Source: Megalonaias nervosa (taxonomy: Eukaryota; Mollusca; Bivalvia; Unionida; Unionidae). Taken from it: 64,000 nucleotides of DNA. The stretch covers positions 82,546 to 146,545 of the forward strand of contig JAECUM010009279.1 in the NCBI GenBank assembly GCA_016617855.1, given 5' to 3'. Shown here in pieces: positions 28,750 to 38,343 of this stretch. Within the stretch, counting starts at the first letter, position 1; each line of letters opens with the position of its first letter. The translations under genes were made by a program, and so were the position numbers. The notes under the pieces are model-generated. The model saw only the letters and a program-made list of their open reading frames with translations. It was not told where the DNA came from and searched no databases.

Positions 28750-29643
28750 AAAAAAAGTTTCCGCGACGTAAAGTTGTCGCAAATGCCGTTGATGATATCT
28801 GGGCGATAGATTTAGTTGATATGTCAAATCTAGCTCAATTTAACGTTGGCGCCGATGGCGCTCCAAAGAGATATCTTTTCAATGTTGTAGATGTTTTTAG
28901 CAAATATGCGTTTAGTATACCCGTTTCGGATAAAACAGGGACATCGATGACTGATGCGCTAAAACAAATAATAACAACTACAGAAAGAAAACCAAACAGA
29001 ATCTGGACTGATCATGGAGCAGAGTTTTTTAATAAAAAGTTCGAGCAGTTTTTAGAGCAAAATAACATAAAAAAAATATGTTACTGGAAATGAGAGAAAA
29101 AGCGTCATCGTCGAAAGATTTAATCGCACACGAAACGAAGAAATTCACAAATATTTGACAGCTAAAAATACGAGTAAATATATTGACAAGTTACAGAAAA
29201 TTGTTGACGAGTATAATAACACAAAACACCGAACCACTAAACTGTCGCCAAACGACGCGATTGCAAATCCAATATTAGCAAACGAAAACATGTACCGACG
29301 ACACAAATTTAAAGTTGGCGATAAAGTTAGAATTTCTTTGACGAAAAAAACATTTGAAAAAGGTTATACTCATAACTGGAGCGAAGAAGTATTTGTTGTT
29401 GATAAAGTACTTTTAACAATACCAGTTACATACTCGCTGAAAGATTTATTAGGTGAGCCTATAACTGGCAGTTTTTATGAGCAAGAACTTCAGAAAACAG
29501 AACAAGATGTATTTGTTATTGGAAAAGTTATTAAAAAGCGTGGCAACAAAAGTTTAGTCAAATGGCGTGGATATAGCGATAAATTTAATAGTTGGGTACC
29601 AACTCGGTCGATATCATCGACTGCGATCTCATCGACAGAATAA
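28750..29643 (+). pseudogene. Retroviral-type integrase with chromodomain, copy B
   Basis: DDIWAIDLVDM, WTDHGAEFFN and VIVERFNRT give the D, D and E residues. The C-terminal KFKVGDKVRIS block and complete chromodomain (LVKWRGYSDKFNSWVP) are intact. A frameshift in the A-run at about 29070-29085 separates the second Asp from the Glu. The first ATG-started frame (28821) begins just after the first Asp block. Tail overlaps the convergent gene at 29585-30099. Confidence 0.88.
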
Positions 29644-30099
29644 TATTATTATAAATTACTTCGTATTTTATTAGTACTGACTTACATTTTACTGGTTTGC
29701 ATAAAGAAATTAAATGTAATTTTCTCGCATCAACTGGCATTAAATTAAATATTTTAACAAAAATAAAATCGTATTTTATATTTCTTTGTTGTCCAGGTGT
29801 TTTTACGTTTAAAAAAGGTTTTATAAGTTGCCAAAATATTTGATGCTCGGCAACAGTAAAATTAAATTTTATTATTTTTTTTAGCAATATGGTACTTAAC
29901 ATCATATCACCCAGTTGTTGGTCTGCTTAATTTTTTTTTTACTAACAACAACATCATCTTCGTCGTCGTCATAGTTATACAAAATATCTTTTTCAGTATA
30001 ATCAGCAAATCTATCATTGGTAATATTTTCTAATGTAACATTTGAAACTGAGACAAAATCTCCCGAATATAGCTCAGCCAGTCTCTCAATTAAGTTCAT
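29585..30099 (-). pseudogene. Unknown conserved Polinton protein, weak VLTF3-like C-terminus, copy B
   Basis: Homologue of 6012-6539. MNLIERLAELYSGDF start at 30099, an acidic middle (YDDDEDDVVV), then a break near 29900-29935 in an A/T run, then FNFTVAEHQIFWQL and KYDFIFVKIFNLM. Overlaps the integrase 3' end by 59 bp tail-to-tail. Confidence 0.55.
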
Positions 30100-30137
30100 T
30101 ATTATAATAATCTTTTATCTAATTAATAAATAATAAG

Positions 30138-30419
30138 ATGTTCGGAGAAATAAAATATCATCAGCGAGTTAATATATTAAATCATAAAGAACTAGCTGAG
30201 GCAATTCGAGCTTGTTTGTTGGGATATAATTTTTATTTTGTTGATGTTAAGATAACATTGGGTGATTCTGACAGATTTTTATTAACAGCAGCGGACAAAA
30301 TAAAACTTGATACAAATAAAATGATGACATTACGATTTAATCGCGATGATGTCATGGAATTTAGTCATAATTGTCTTTCTCGGAATGATCTGGAAAATAT
30401 TATTAGTTATCGTGTCTAA
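30138..30419 (+). CDS. 93-aa conserved Polinton protein, copy B
   Basis: Intact ORF homologous to 6578-6859 (KYHQRVNILNHKELAEA, FNRDDVMEFSHNC). TCTA at 30118-30121, 16 nt before the ATG. The last 17 bp overlap the HNH gene on the opposite strand, the same overlap length as in copy A. Confidence 0.65.
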   Translation: MFGEIKYHQRVNILNHKELAEAIRACLLGYNFYFVDVKITLGDSDRFLLTAADKIKLDTNKMMTLRFNRDDVMEFSHNCLSRNDLENIISYRV

Positions 30420-31223
30420 AGATAAATCTATCAAATGTCAACATCGACGTTGCTGATTTAGTTCTGCCATCAGCGACAAATTTTACTACACGTGCATTAA
30501 TTTTATGATATTTTGCCGCAGATGCTATTGATCTAAATTTCATTTCTTCTCCAGTTTCGAGATTTATTGAAATAATTGATTTTGGATTTTTAAAATTACA
30601 ACCATCATAACCAGCTCCACGTCTTGTGTTTTCTTGTTGTGTAACCACATCTAAATTTTCCAAACGATTATCGGTTTTAATTTTATTAAGATGGTCGATA
30701 ACTAGACTATTGGGTATTACTCCCTTAAAAGTTTCATAAACAAACCTATGTGCCATATAACAAACAAAATTAGTTTTTGCTCCACGTACCATCACATGTA
30801 AATATCCATCTTTATCTAAATTTCCAACAACTTTTTTTGTTCTTATATGTCGAATAATTCTCTTATCATTTACCTCATATAGATCAAACACCGGGTGAGG
30901 TTGAAATTCATTTTTTAATCCTAAATTTTCAACATTATCATCTGCAATTGCGTCATTTGCTCTGTATACTCGTTGTCCTTCTGGAATATCGCCGCAAAAC
31001 AAAGTATAAATAAAATCTTTTCTAAACATTTTAATTCTTTCTGCATTATCGCCTTTTACTGAAATTAACATGCCAGCTGGTTTGGTATGCCGATAGATTT
31101 TTTAGATGCTATGTTGATAACAGAACCAAGTGCATTTGCAGCATATAGGTTGTACTTTGGATGAACATGATAAGTTTCTTGTTCTTCCGCTCTCAGTGGC
31201 AGATATCTCAAAATTTCTGTCAT
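30403..31223 (-). pseudogene. HNH endonuclease with NUMOD-like tail, copy B (one break)
   Basis: ATG 31223 (MTEILRYLPLRAEEQE), a break near 31075-31085, then a 222-codon ORF. Contains AHRFVYETFKGVIPNSLVID with HLNKIKTDNRLENL (HNH core) and FRSIASAAKYHKI (helix-turn-helix-like). Preceded by a degenerate HNH-like unit (FIYTLFCGDIPEGQRVYRAN). The more complete of the two copies. Confidence 0.7.
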
Positions 31224-31298
31224 TATACTATAAGGTTTTTTTATATCTCTAATTAGAAAAAAAATCAATTAAATATAAAATATTACTATATATATATA

Positions 31299-34200
31299 AT
31301 GTTACAATTGCGAGATATTGCTAAAAAGAGCATTATCAAATCAGAAAAAATTGCTTCAGCATTTTCAGGTTATGACAATAGTTACAAACTTGATGATCAA
31401 AATGTTTTAGCAAAATTTTAGCTCCACAAATTTATTTCATCTTTTACAACCTGTTATAGCTCGAGAACTTGCGGCTCATAAAAGTATCAAACTTATAGTC
31501 CAATATCATATGATTTTATCAAAGTTACACGCAGTTGAGGATGTACTCGATATAATTTTTGAAACAAAAAGTTTTGATAGCGAAATTTCGGAACCATATT
31601 TAACAGCAAAATCGAGAAAAATATTAACTGGAACAAACATTGCCATGGTCGCCGACGAAATGCATCAAGAAATAAACAAAAAATTAGAAGAATTTACTTC
31701 GTCAGGATCAGGTTGGAAATTTGAAATGATAAGAGAAGTTTTATTTCACACAGCAAAATATAACGTACTTCACGGCAGCGGCACTAATGGCGCTGGCTAC
31801 GTCGATCTTCCTCAAAAAATTAAAAACAAAAAATGCTGTATAAATGTCAAAAACAATGACGACAAATGTTTTCAATGGTCTATTCTTTCCGCGATGTTTC
31901 CAAAAGAACAAAATGCTGATCGCGTTAACAAGTATTTTCCACACGAGGACGAACTAAATTTTTTAGGAATAACTTTTCCAGTAGCAGAAAATCATATACC
32001 AAAGTTTGAAAAACAAACCAGTATCTCAGTAAATGTTTTCTGACTAGACGAGAAAGAAAAAGTTTACCTGAGATATATCTCAGAAAATGCTTCACAATTG
32101 ACAATAAATTTATTATTTTATCAGGGACATTACTGTTGGATAAAAAACTTTAACGGCTTAGTTGGCGGACAGTATAGTAAAAATAAAAATAAAAAATATT
32201 TCTGCTATAGATGTTTGCACGGTTTTTCTAGCGATGGAAGACTGTAGGAGCATCTCAAATACTGCGTTAATGTTCAAAACATAACTATGCCTAGCGAAAA
32301 AGAAAAAATATTGAAATTTAAAAATTATAATCATAAACTAAATATTCCTTTTGTTATTTACGCTGATTTCAAGTGTCTACTCGTTCTCGTGGTTGGAGCT
32401 GAAAATAATCCGAATAAATCCAGTACTAGAAATATACAACAGCATATTCCTTGCGGAGTAGCTTATAAAGTAGTTTGTTGCGCCAGCGATAAATTTTCAT
32501 CTCCGATAAAGTTATATAGAGGTGAAAATCCAGCCGTGTGGTTACTAAAAAATTTAATAGACGAAGTTAATAAATTTCTAACAGATTACTTAAAACAGCT
32601 CCGATGAGAATAACGTCTAAACAACAACTTGATTTTGATGATGCAGTTAATTGTCATATTTGTGAAAAGTTACTGGACGATTCCAAGGTGCGAGATCATT
32701 GTCATTTGACCGGCCAATATCGTGGAGCAGCTCATAACAGTCACAATTTAAAATTTCATGCTCCAAATTTTATTCCTGTAGTTTTACATAACTTTCGTGG
32801 CTATGACAGTCATATCATTGTAGAAGCTTTTGGCGATGAAAATATTAAAGCCAAACTAAAATTAAATAACGTAATAAAATGTATTCCAAATAATTTTGAA
32901 AAGTATATGTCGGTGACGCTCGGCAAATTACGCTTTATTGACAGTCTGCAATTTATGGCAGCATCATTAGATGAGCTTGTCAACAGCGCTACAAGCGACG
33001 GCAGTAGTTTTAATAATTTGCGAAGTTGCTTCGGTAAAAACTATATCGATCTGACAAGAAAAGGTATATTTCCGTACGAGTATCTCGACGATTGGAGCAG
33101 ATTTAATGAAACTTCTCTACCTAGCAAAGATAAATTTTACTCGCATCTCAAAAATGAAAATATAACAGACGACGAATACAAATATGCACAAGATATTTGG
33201 AATAAATTTAGTTGTAAAACATTTGGTGATTATCATGATCTATATTTGAAAACAGATGTATTATTGCTAGCAAATGTTTTTGAGAGTTTTCGTCAGGTTA
33301 GTCATACAAATTATGGATTAGACCCCTGTTGGTATTATTCTGCTCCCGGGCTGTCTTGGGATGCTCTACTAAAAACGAGCAAGATAGAACTAGATCTCCT
33401 GACAGATGTCGATAAGTTTAACTTTATTGAAAAAGGTATCAGAGGCGGAATTAGCGTCATAACAAAGAAATATTCAGCTGCTAATAACAAGTACTTAAAA
33501 AATTATGATAAAAATCTCCCGTCGAGTTACATCATTTATCTGGACGCCAATAATTTGTATGAATATGCAATGTCAGAACCAATGCCGTGTAGTGGATTTC
33601 ATTGGATAACTCCAGATCAATTTCTTAAAGAAACTGAAAAAGATTTACCTAGAAAAATTAACATCGATTTTTCCGATATCTCATATTTTGTTGAAGTTGA
33701 TCTAGATTATCCTAGTTCGCTACACGATCTACATAACGACTACCCGTTTTGCGCAGAGTCAATGATGATTAATTATAGTTTATTATCGCCTGAACAACGA
33801 GCAACGACGACATCAAAACATTCGATTGTTAATAAGTTAGTTCCAAATTTGTTAGATAAAAGAAATTACGTTATGCATTACAAAAATTTAAAACAAGCAG
33901 TAGATGCTGGACTAATTCTGAGAAAGGTCCACCGCGTGCTAAAGTTTAATCAGTCGAAGTGGATGGCAAATTATATTAATCTAAATACGAAACGTCGTGC
34001 TGTGGCTAAAACCGAATTTGAGAAAAACTTTTTCAAGCTGATGAGCAACTCAGTGTTTGGTAAGACGATGGAGAATATTCGGAAGAGGGTCTCTATAGAA
34101 ATTGTCAATGATATTAGTCGCAGAAATAAATTAGTTAACGATGATGGTTTTGTTAGTATGAAAATATTTAATGAAAATCTTGCTGCAATACAACGACGAA

Positions 34201-34797
34201 AGACAAATTTAAAGTTAAATAAACCAATTTATGTTGGTGCAGCTGTACTTGATATATCAAAGTGGCTGATGTATGATTTTCACTACAATTTTGCCAAAAA
34301 GCAATGACCAGATTCGGAGTTGCTATTTACTGTTACGGACTCGCTAGTTTATAATATAAAATGTGAAGATGTCTATGAGGATATTTACAATAATAAAAAT
34401 CTGTTCGATTTATCAGATTATCCAGCATATAGTGGATTTCAAGATAATACGAGCAAAAAAGTTATTAGAAAAATGAAAGATGAATTTATGTTTGTGCCGG
34501 TGAGAGAGTTTGTTGGATTAAAAAGCAAAATGTATTATTAGATGACAATAAACTGACAAAGAAAGCTAAGGTATTCCTAGAGGATATGTGAAAAGGGTGA
34601 TGAATTTTGACGATTTTAAAGCAGCGCTAAACAATAGCGTCAATTTTATCAAAACTAATGTCATAAGAAGAAACCATCATAAACTTGAAACCGATAAGAT
34701 CATAAAACGTGGACTAAGTAATTTTGATGATAAAAGATATTGCAGCGACGGAATTAACACACTAGCGCTTGGACATTATACAATTAATTTTGTCTAA
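31299..34797 (+). pseudogene. Protein-primed family B DNA polymerase, copy B (multiple breaks, catalytic Asp lost)
   Basis: ATG 31299 (MLQLRDIAKKS). Same domain order as copy A: VNVKNNDDKCFQW, YADFKCLL (the ExoI Glu is Lys here), EndoVII-like CHIC/DHCHLTGQYRGAAH, HNFRGYDSH, YLKTDVLLLAN (Asp changed to Asn after the motif), [24 protein letters not shown], and FTVTDSLVY where the first Asp of the DTDS box is Val. Breaks: frameshift near 31415, TGA at about 32041, TAG near 32246, frameshift near 32600, TGA at about 34304 in place of Trp, and further shifts near 34540-34590. Clearly inactive. Confidence 0.92.
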
Positions 34798-34809
34798 ACA
34801 TTAGAAATA

Positions 34810-35259
34810 ATGTTTGAAAATTTAACATTAGCAGATGGAGTTAATAGCAAAATAAAAAAAATAATGATCAATAACCAACAATTATCATTTGAATTTAACG
34901 ATGAAATTTCAGGTATTTGTTTTAGTAAATTTGACAGAATCAAACTCTTCCTTATCAAATCAGATGACAGCAAATATTTTAGTTATCTCGAACGTTTACG
35001 AGACGAGCTTGCATTGAAATATGACAATTTACATAATCCGATCAGCCAAAATCGGTATACCAAAATTAGTATAGACTTGGACAGGTCAAAGGTTTTTGCA
35101 AAAGGTAGTAAGTATCTTCTCAGTAAAATAGCAATGAAAGAATTATTCGAATCTCGTCGTAAAGTATCTGGTAGAATTAAATTCTCGTTATATAATTATG
35201 ATAGCACATATTACTTGATAGCGAGTGTGGAAATATTATATGTTGGTCAAGAAATATAA
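34810..35259 (+). CDS. 149-aa unknown Polinton protein, copy B (intact)
   Basis: Starts MFENLTLADGVNSKIKK. Intact, unlike copy A. Blocks conserved between copies are MFENLT, SDDS.YF.YLE.L, LHNPISQ and LFESRR.VSG..KFSLY. No known domain. TCTA at 34793-34796, 13 nt upstream of the ATG, inside TTTTGTCTAAAC. Confidence 0.65.
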   Translation: MFENLTLADGVNSKIKKIMINNQQLSFEFNDEISGICFSKFDRIKLFLIKSDDSKYFSYLERLRDELALKYDNLHNPISQNRYTKISIDLDRSKVFAKGSKYLLSKIAMKELFESRRKVSGRIKFSLYNYDSTYYLIASVEILYVGQEI

Positions 35260-35828
35260 CTATATCTGTTTTTAATACTGTTCCATCTAAGTTTTATATC
35301 ACTATATTTTTGACTATGGTATCAGATGATTAAGCGAGACAACTCCGTCAAGTATAGCTTAGTAACAAGCAGTTGTCGTAAGTTAATGTCATGTATAAAA
35401 TACAGACAGACATGCACAACATACAGACATACATACAGACATACATACAGACAAACCCAAGTTCTATCAAGGAAATATCACAAAAACTGTAATTATAGCC
35501 AGAAACGTGAGCTATATTCTCTAGCGTATACAAACAAAACACATGTACTTAGCTTCACACAGCAAGTTATTTTTAGACAGCATTATACAGCATGAAATTC
35601 CATAAACTCATCGATTATTTTAGTGTCTCTTAGCAACGGCTGACGAATACAGAAATACAGGTTTTATACAATACTATAAATTTCTCCACTGTACTTGGAA
35701 ATTGAAATATTTTACAATAATTGTTATTTTATTAAGAAATCCACACTATTATGATTTTATTCTGCATACTATGGCCTGCGCAGTATTAGGTAACTATATA
35801 ATAATTTTTTTAACACATATATATAATG
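35260..35828. other. Gene-free right arm of copy B
   Basis: No coding signature. Contains a short CAGACATA microsatellite (about 35400-35455). Lies between the last gene and the SINE. Confidence 0.5.
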
Positions 35829-35968
35829 AAGTCCGGTGGCTCATTGTTAACGCGCTGGACTCTCGTGCTCAAGGTCCGTGGTTCGAATCTCGTGAACGGC
35901 AAATGTCTGCGAGGGCGATATTATGCCAGAAAACTCTCTTATTTAGTAGGGCGTGAGCCAGCCCTGTT
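35829..35968 (+). mobile_element. tRNA-derived SINE inside Polinton copy B
   Basis: GTCCGGTGGCTCATTGTTAA resembles a pol III A box and GGTTCGAATCTC is a near-perfect B box about 35 nt further on. The tRNA-like part lacks a clean cloverleaf, so it is a SINE head, not a tRNA gene. It is nested: SINE in Polinton in LINE. Confidence 0.6.
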
Positions 35969-36084
35969 CTATGTTTGAATAGAAATTTGCACACTTTCCC
36001 ATCATGTCAACACGTGGTGGGTGTACTTTTTACACTCCCTGGGTTGATTATGTGGGAGAGTGTGCAAATTTCTATTCAAACATA
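35969..36084. repeat. Foldback element with 26-bp perfect arms
   Basis: CTATGTTTGAATAGAAATTT (continuing GCACAC) on the left is the exact complement of the right arm ending ATTCAAACATAG near 36083. Inner segments (CCCATCATGTCAAC / GTTGATTATGTGGG) also pair imperfectly, so almost the whole segment folds into one hairpin. It directly abuts the SINE and may be its 3' part or a small MITE. Confidence 0.7.
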
Positions 36085-36089
36085 GAGAA

Positions 36090-36482
36090 GGCTCGTCATA
36101 ATCATTGTATATAATCATTGTATATAATCATAATCATATGTATATAATCATTGTATATAATCATAATCATATGTATATAATCATTGTATATAATCATAAT
36201 CATATGTATATAATCATAATCATTGTATATAATCATAATCATATGTATATAATCATTGTATATAATCATATGTATATAATCGTCTTCATATGTATATAAT
36301 CATCTTCATGTGTATATAATCATAATCATCTGTATATAATAATATGTATATAATCACATGTATATAATAATATGTATATAATCACATGTATATAATAATA
36401 TGTATATAATCACATGTATATAATCATCTTCATATGTATATAATCATACGTATATAATCATAATCATGTGTATATAATCATC
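36090..36482 (+). repeat. Tandem array of TGTATATAATCATAATCATA
   Basis: About 20 imperfect units with TATATAATCA as the invariant core and variable insertions (ATAATCAT, CTTCAT). Begins right after the foldback and ends just before the right TIR. Confidence 0.85.
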
Positions 36483-36510
36483 TTGAAACAGTCCTTAGGG
36501 ACTATTATTT

Positions 36511-36807
36511 TTATATTAAACAAACATTTACAGCTTTAGAAATATCGTTATCAAATAAAATATCAACCATATTGTCAATAAATGACATCACATCATCTGC
36601 CCAACCCGCTATTCTCACATCATTTTCAGTCGCGAATAACCATACTGATCCATATTTTGGTGATATATAGTAACCAACTTTTTTAATACAATCGCTTATT
36701 ATTTTAGGCTTTATACCAGTATAACCTGAGACTGATTTGATTGAATTAAATCTCTTACAAAATCTGTTTGTAAGATCAAATCCAACATGTCGGGTTGAGA
36801 ATGACAT
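36511..36807 (-). CDS. TIR-encoded protein, right copy
   Basis: A 98-codon mirror copy of 19779-20066, intact, starting MSFSTRHVGFDL at 36807. Differs by few residues and in its last seven, where reading leaves the TIR. Both copies point into the element. Confidence 0.7.
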   Translation of the reverse strand: MSFSTRHVGFDLTNRFCKRFNSIKSVSGYTGIKPKIISDCIKKVGYYISPKYGSVWLFATENDVRIAGWADDVMSFIDNMVDILFDNDISKAVNVCLI

Positions 36808-37170
36808 TATATATAATATTTCATTTGTTTAATATGAAATTTTGTCTAATAAGTATAGGACTGTAATAGGTAGTTGAGTTGTTCCTATCTCAGAGACTCC
36901 CCTACCCTAGACAAAACATATTTTGTCGAAAATATGAAAGTCATCATTTTGAGCTAAAAAAGGCTGCTGACAAAAATGTTAACGTATAACGTTTTGGAGG
37001 GGTAAGGCGTTTTTGAGAGAGAATCATCAACCCTAGACAAAACCTATTTTGTCGGAAATATGAAAGTCATCATTTTGAGCTAAAAAAGGCTGCTGACAAA
37101 AATGTTAACGTATAACGTTTTGGAGGGGTATTGGGTTTTTGGGAGAGAATCATCATCTATATATACTACT
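36525..37170 (-). repeat. Right terminal inverted repeat of copy B
   Basis: Inverted match to the left TIR, ending ATATATACTACT at 37170 followed by the CTGGG duplication. Contains two 126-bp units (about 36904-37155) and the TIR gene. The G-run present in the left TIR is absent. Confidence 0.9.
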
Positions 37171-37337
37171 CTGGGTCCATTTTCAATAACCCCAAAATCC
37201 AACGTCTGACACCCTTCTGGATGATAGGCTTTTAGGAAAGCTTTCCCACATGTGTTATCAATTTCCGTTTTAAAATAGGTATTTAGCCTATTACTTTGTT
37301 TGTTGTTGGTTGCAATATCTATTTGTGCTTGAGCCAT
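37171..37337 (-). pseudogene. LINE ORF1, N-terminal part
   Basis: ATG 37337 (MAQAQIDIATNNKQSNRLN), then FKTEIDNTCGKAFLKAYHPE and a run into the Polinton terminus after VIENG. The frame matches the continuation at 19162. Confidence 0.6.
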
Positions 37338-37774
37338 TGGTAAGAAAAATGGTGAGTACAACTCACTTCTGATTTGGGTCCAAAACTGATAATGGTGGTC
37401 GCACACCACTGATAACCTTGAACTCGCTATATAGTCACACAGGTATATGCAAAAGTATGCGTGAATAAAGCTCAGTATGAATTGCAGAGACATAAAATAC
37501 ATAAAAAAAAACTAAATTAAGGAAACTGAAAAAATGGAAAAGGCAAAATAAGAAAAGACCAAAAATACAAAAATTTACATCTCCGCATGGGAGACAAGGA
37601 GAAAGGGAAACTTTCTGCTAAATGAAAAAAGGAAAAAAATATAAATGAATGTATGCTAATACTTCTCTCAGAGAGGTATAGTGTCCAGAAACTTCTGCTT
37701 ACGTCTGCTTGGTCCTGGCCATTTTGAGATTTATTGAGGAATGGCTTGACTTGACTTGTCAAACAGGAGTTTAA
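37171..37774 (-). mobile_element. Tx1/L1-like LINE, 5' segment
   Basis: Contains the ORF1 N-terminus and what may be the 5' UTR. The upstream limit is set only by the start of the dispersed repeat at 37775. Continues at 19162 after the Polinton. Confidence 0.65.
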
Positions 37775-38181
37775 GACGCTATGCACGCTTTACACCGTGT
37801 AAGTACTGTACATTATAGTTCAGCCTTGTCTCCCGGGTAAACTCAACCGAATTATGAAGTCTGTATTTACCTTAATTTAATTTCGTGTTGGAGAAATCAG
37901 AAAATATGCACATGCAGAATAGTAACAAAATCAATCATAGTACTTGATAACAGTTTAATAACTGTCGGGACACCGAAAATGATATTTTTTTACATGCATA
38001 TGTCTAAGCACACAGAAGAAATCATTTTTTTTTCGTGTCCCAAGATTTACAGCTTATACCGTAGTTAACAAAAAGACTTAAAAACTGTCAAGTTTAGACA
38101 TTGGCCCGCGGATAAGCCGACCCCCCTACTTCCAGGCCTTTATTTTTTCCTAAATTATTCGCTTTATACGCGAGTATATAC
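37775..38181 (+). repeat. 0.41-kb dispersed repeat, right copy
   Basis: Second copy of 13876-14294, same strand. Lacks the GCCCGC insertion after CTCAACCG seen on the left and has a shorter C-run. Abrupt ends at GACGCTATGC and GAGTATATAC. Confidence 0.8.
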
Positions 38182-38276
38182 AGTACATCATTTTAACTGC
38201 TGTTTTCATACAGATTTGGCCTTGCAATAATATAAATACTAAGTTCTATCAGTATCGTCTTTGTTGTCTAACTCGT

Positions 38277-38343
38277 GTCGCCATCTGTTGTCATAATGAC
38301 ATGCTAGAAAGTAGCATGGCATTATGGCAACAGACGGCGCTCT
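38277..38343. repeat. Hairpin of two convergent CTCF-like sites
   Basis: GTCGCCATCTGTTGTCATAA, a 25-nt spacer, then CATTATGGCAACAGACGGCGC in inverse orientation. A third single copy, GCGCCATCTGTTGTCATAAT, is at about 42906. The motif agrees with most positions of the metazoan CTCF core CCASYAGRKGGCRC read on the other strand. Confidence 0.45.

Larger units (their letters stand above)
19163..37170 (+). mobile_element. Maverick/Polinton copy B, complete, with TIRs and target duplication
   Basis: 18,008 bp. Both ends read 5'-AGTAGTATATATAGATGATG inward, and CTGGG is found immediately outside each end (19158-19162 and 37171-37175), a 5-bp target duplication. It is six (TCTGGG) if the terminal right T is shared. 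Mavericks usually give 5-6 bp. The element encodes the full Polinton set listed below. It interrupts LINE ORF1. All core genes carry breaks except the ATPase, the TIR genes, the hydrophobic 128-aa protein, and the 93-aa and 149-aa genes. Confidence 0.95.

Noticed and set aside
35829..35905. Possible tRNA gene
   Set aside because: A and B boxes are present but the acceptor and anticodon stems do not pair cleanly and a SINE body follows.
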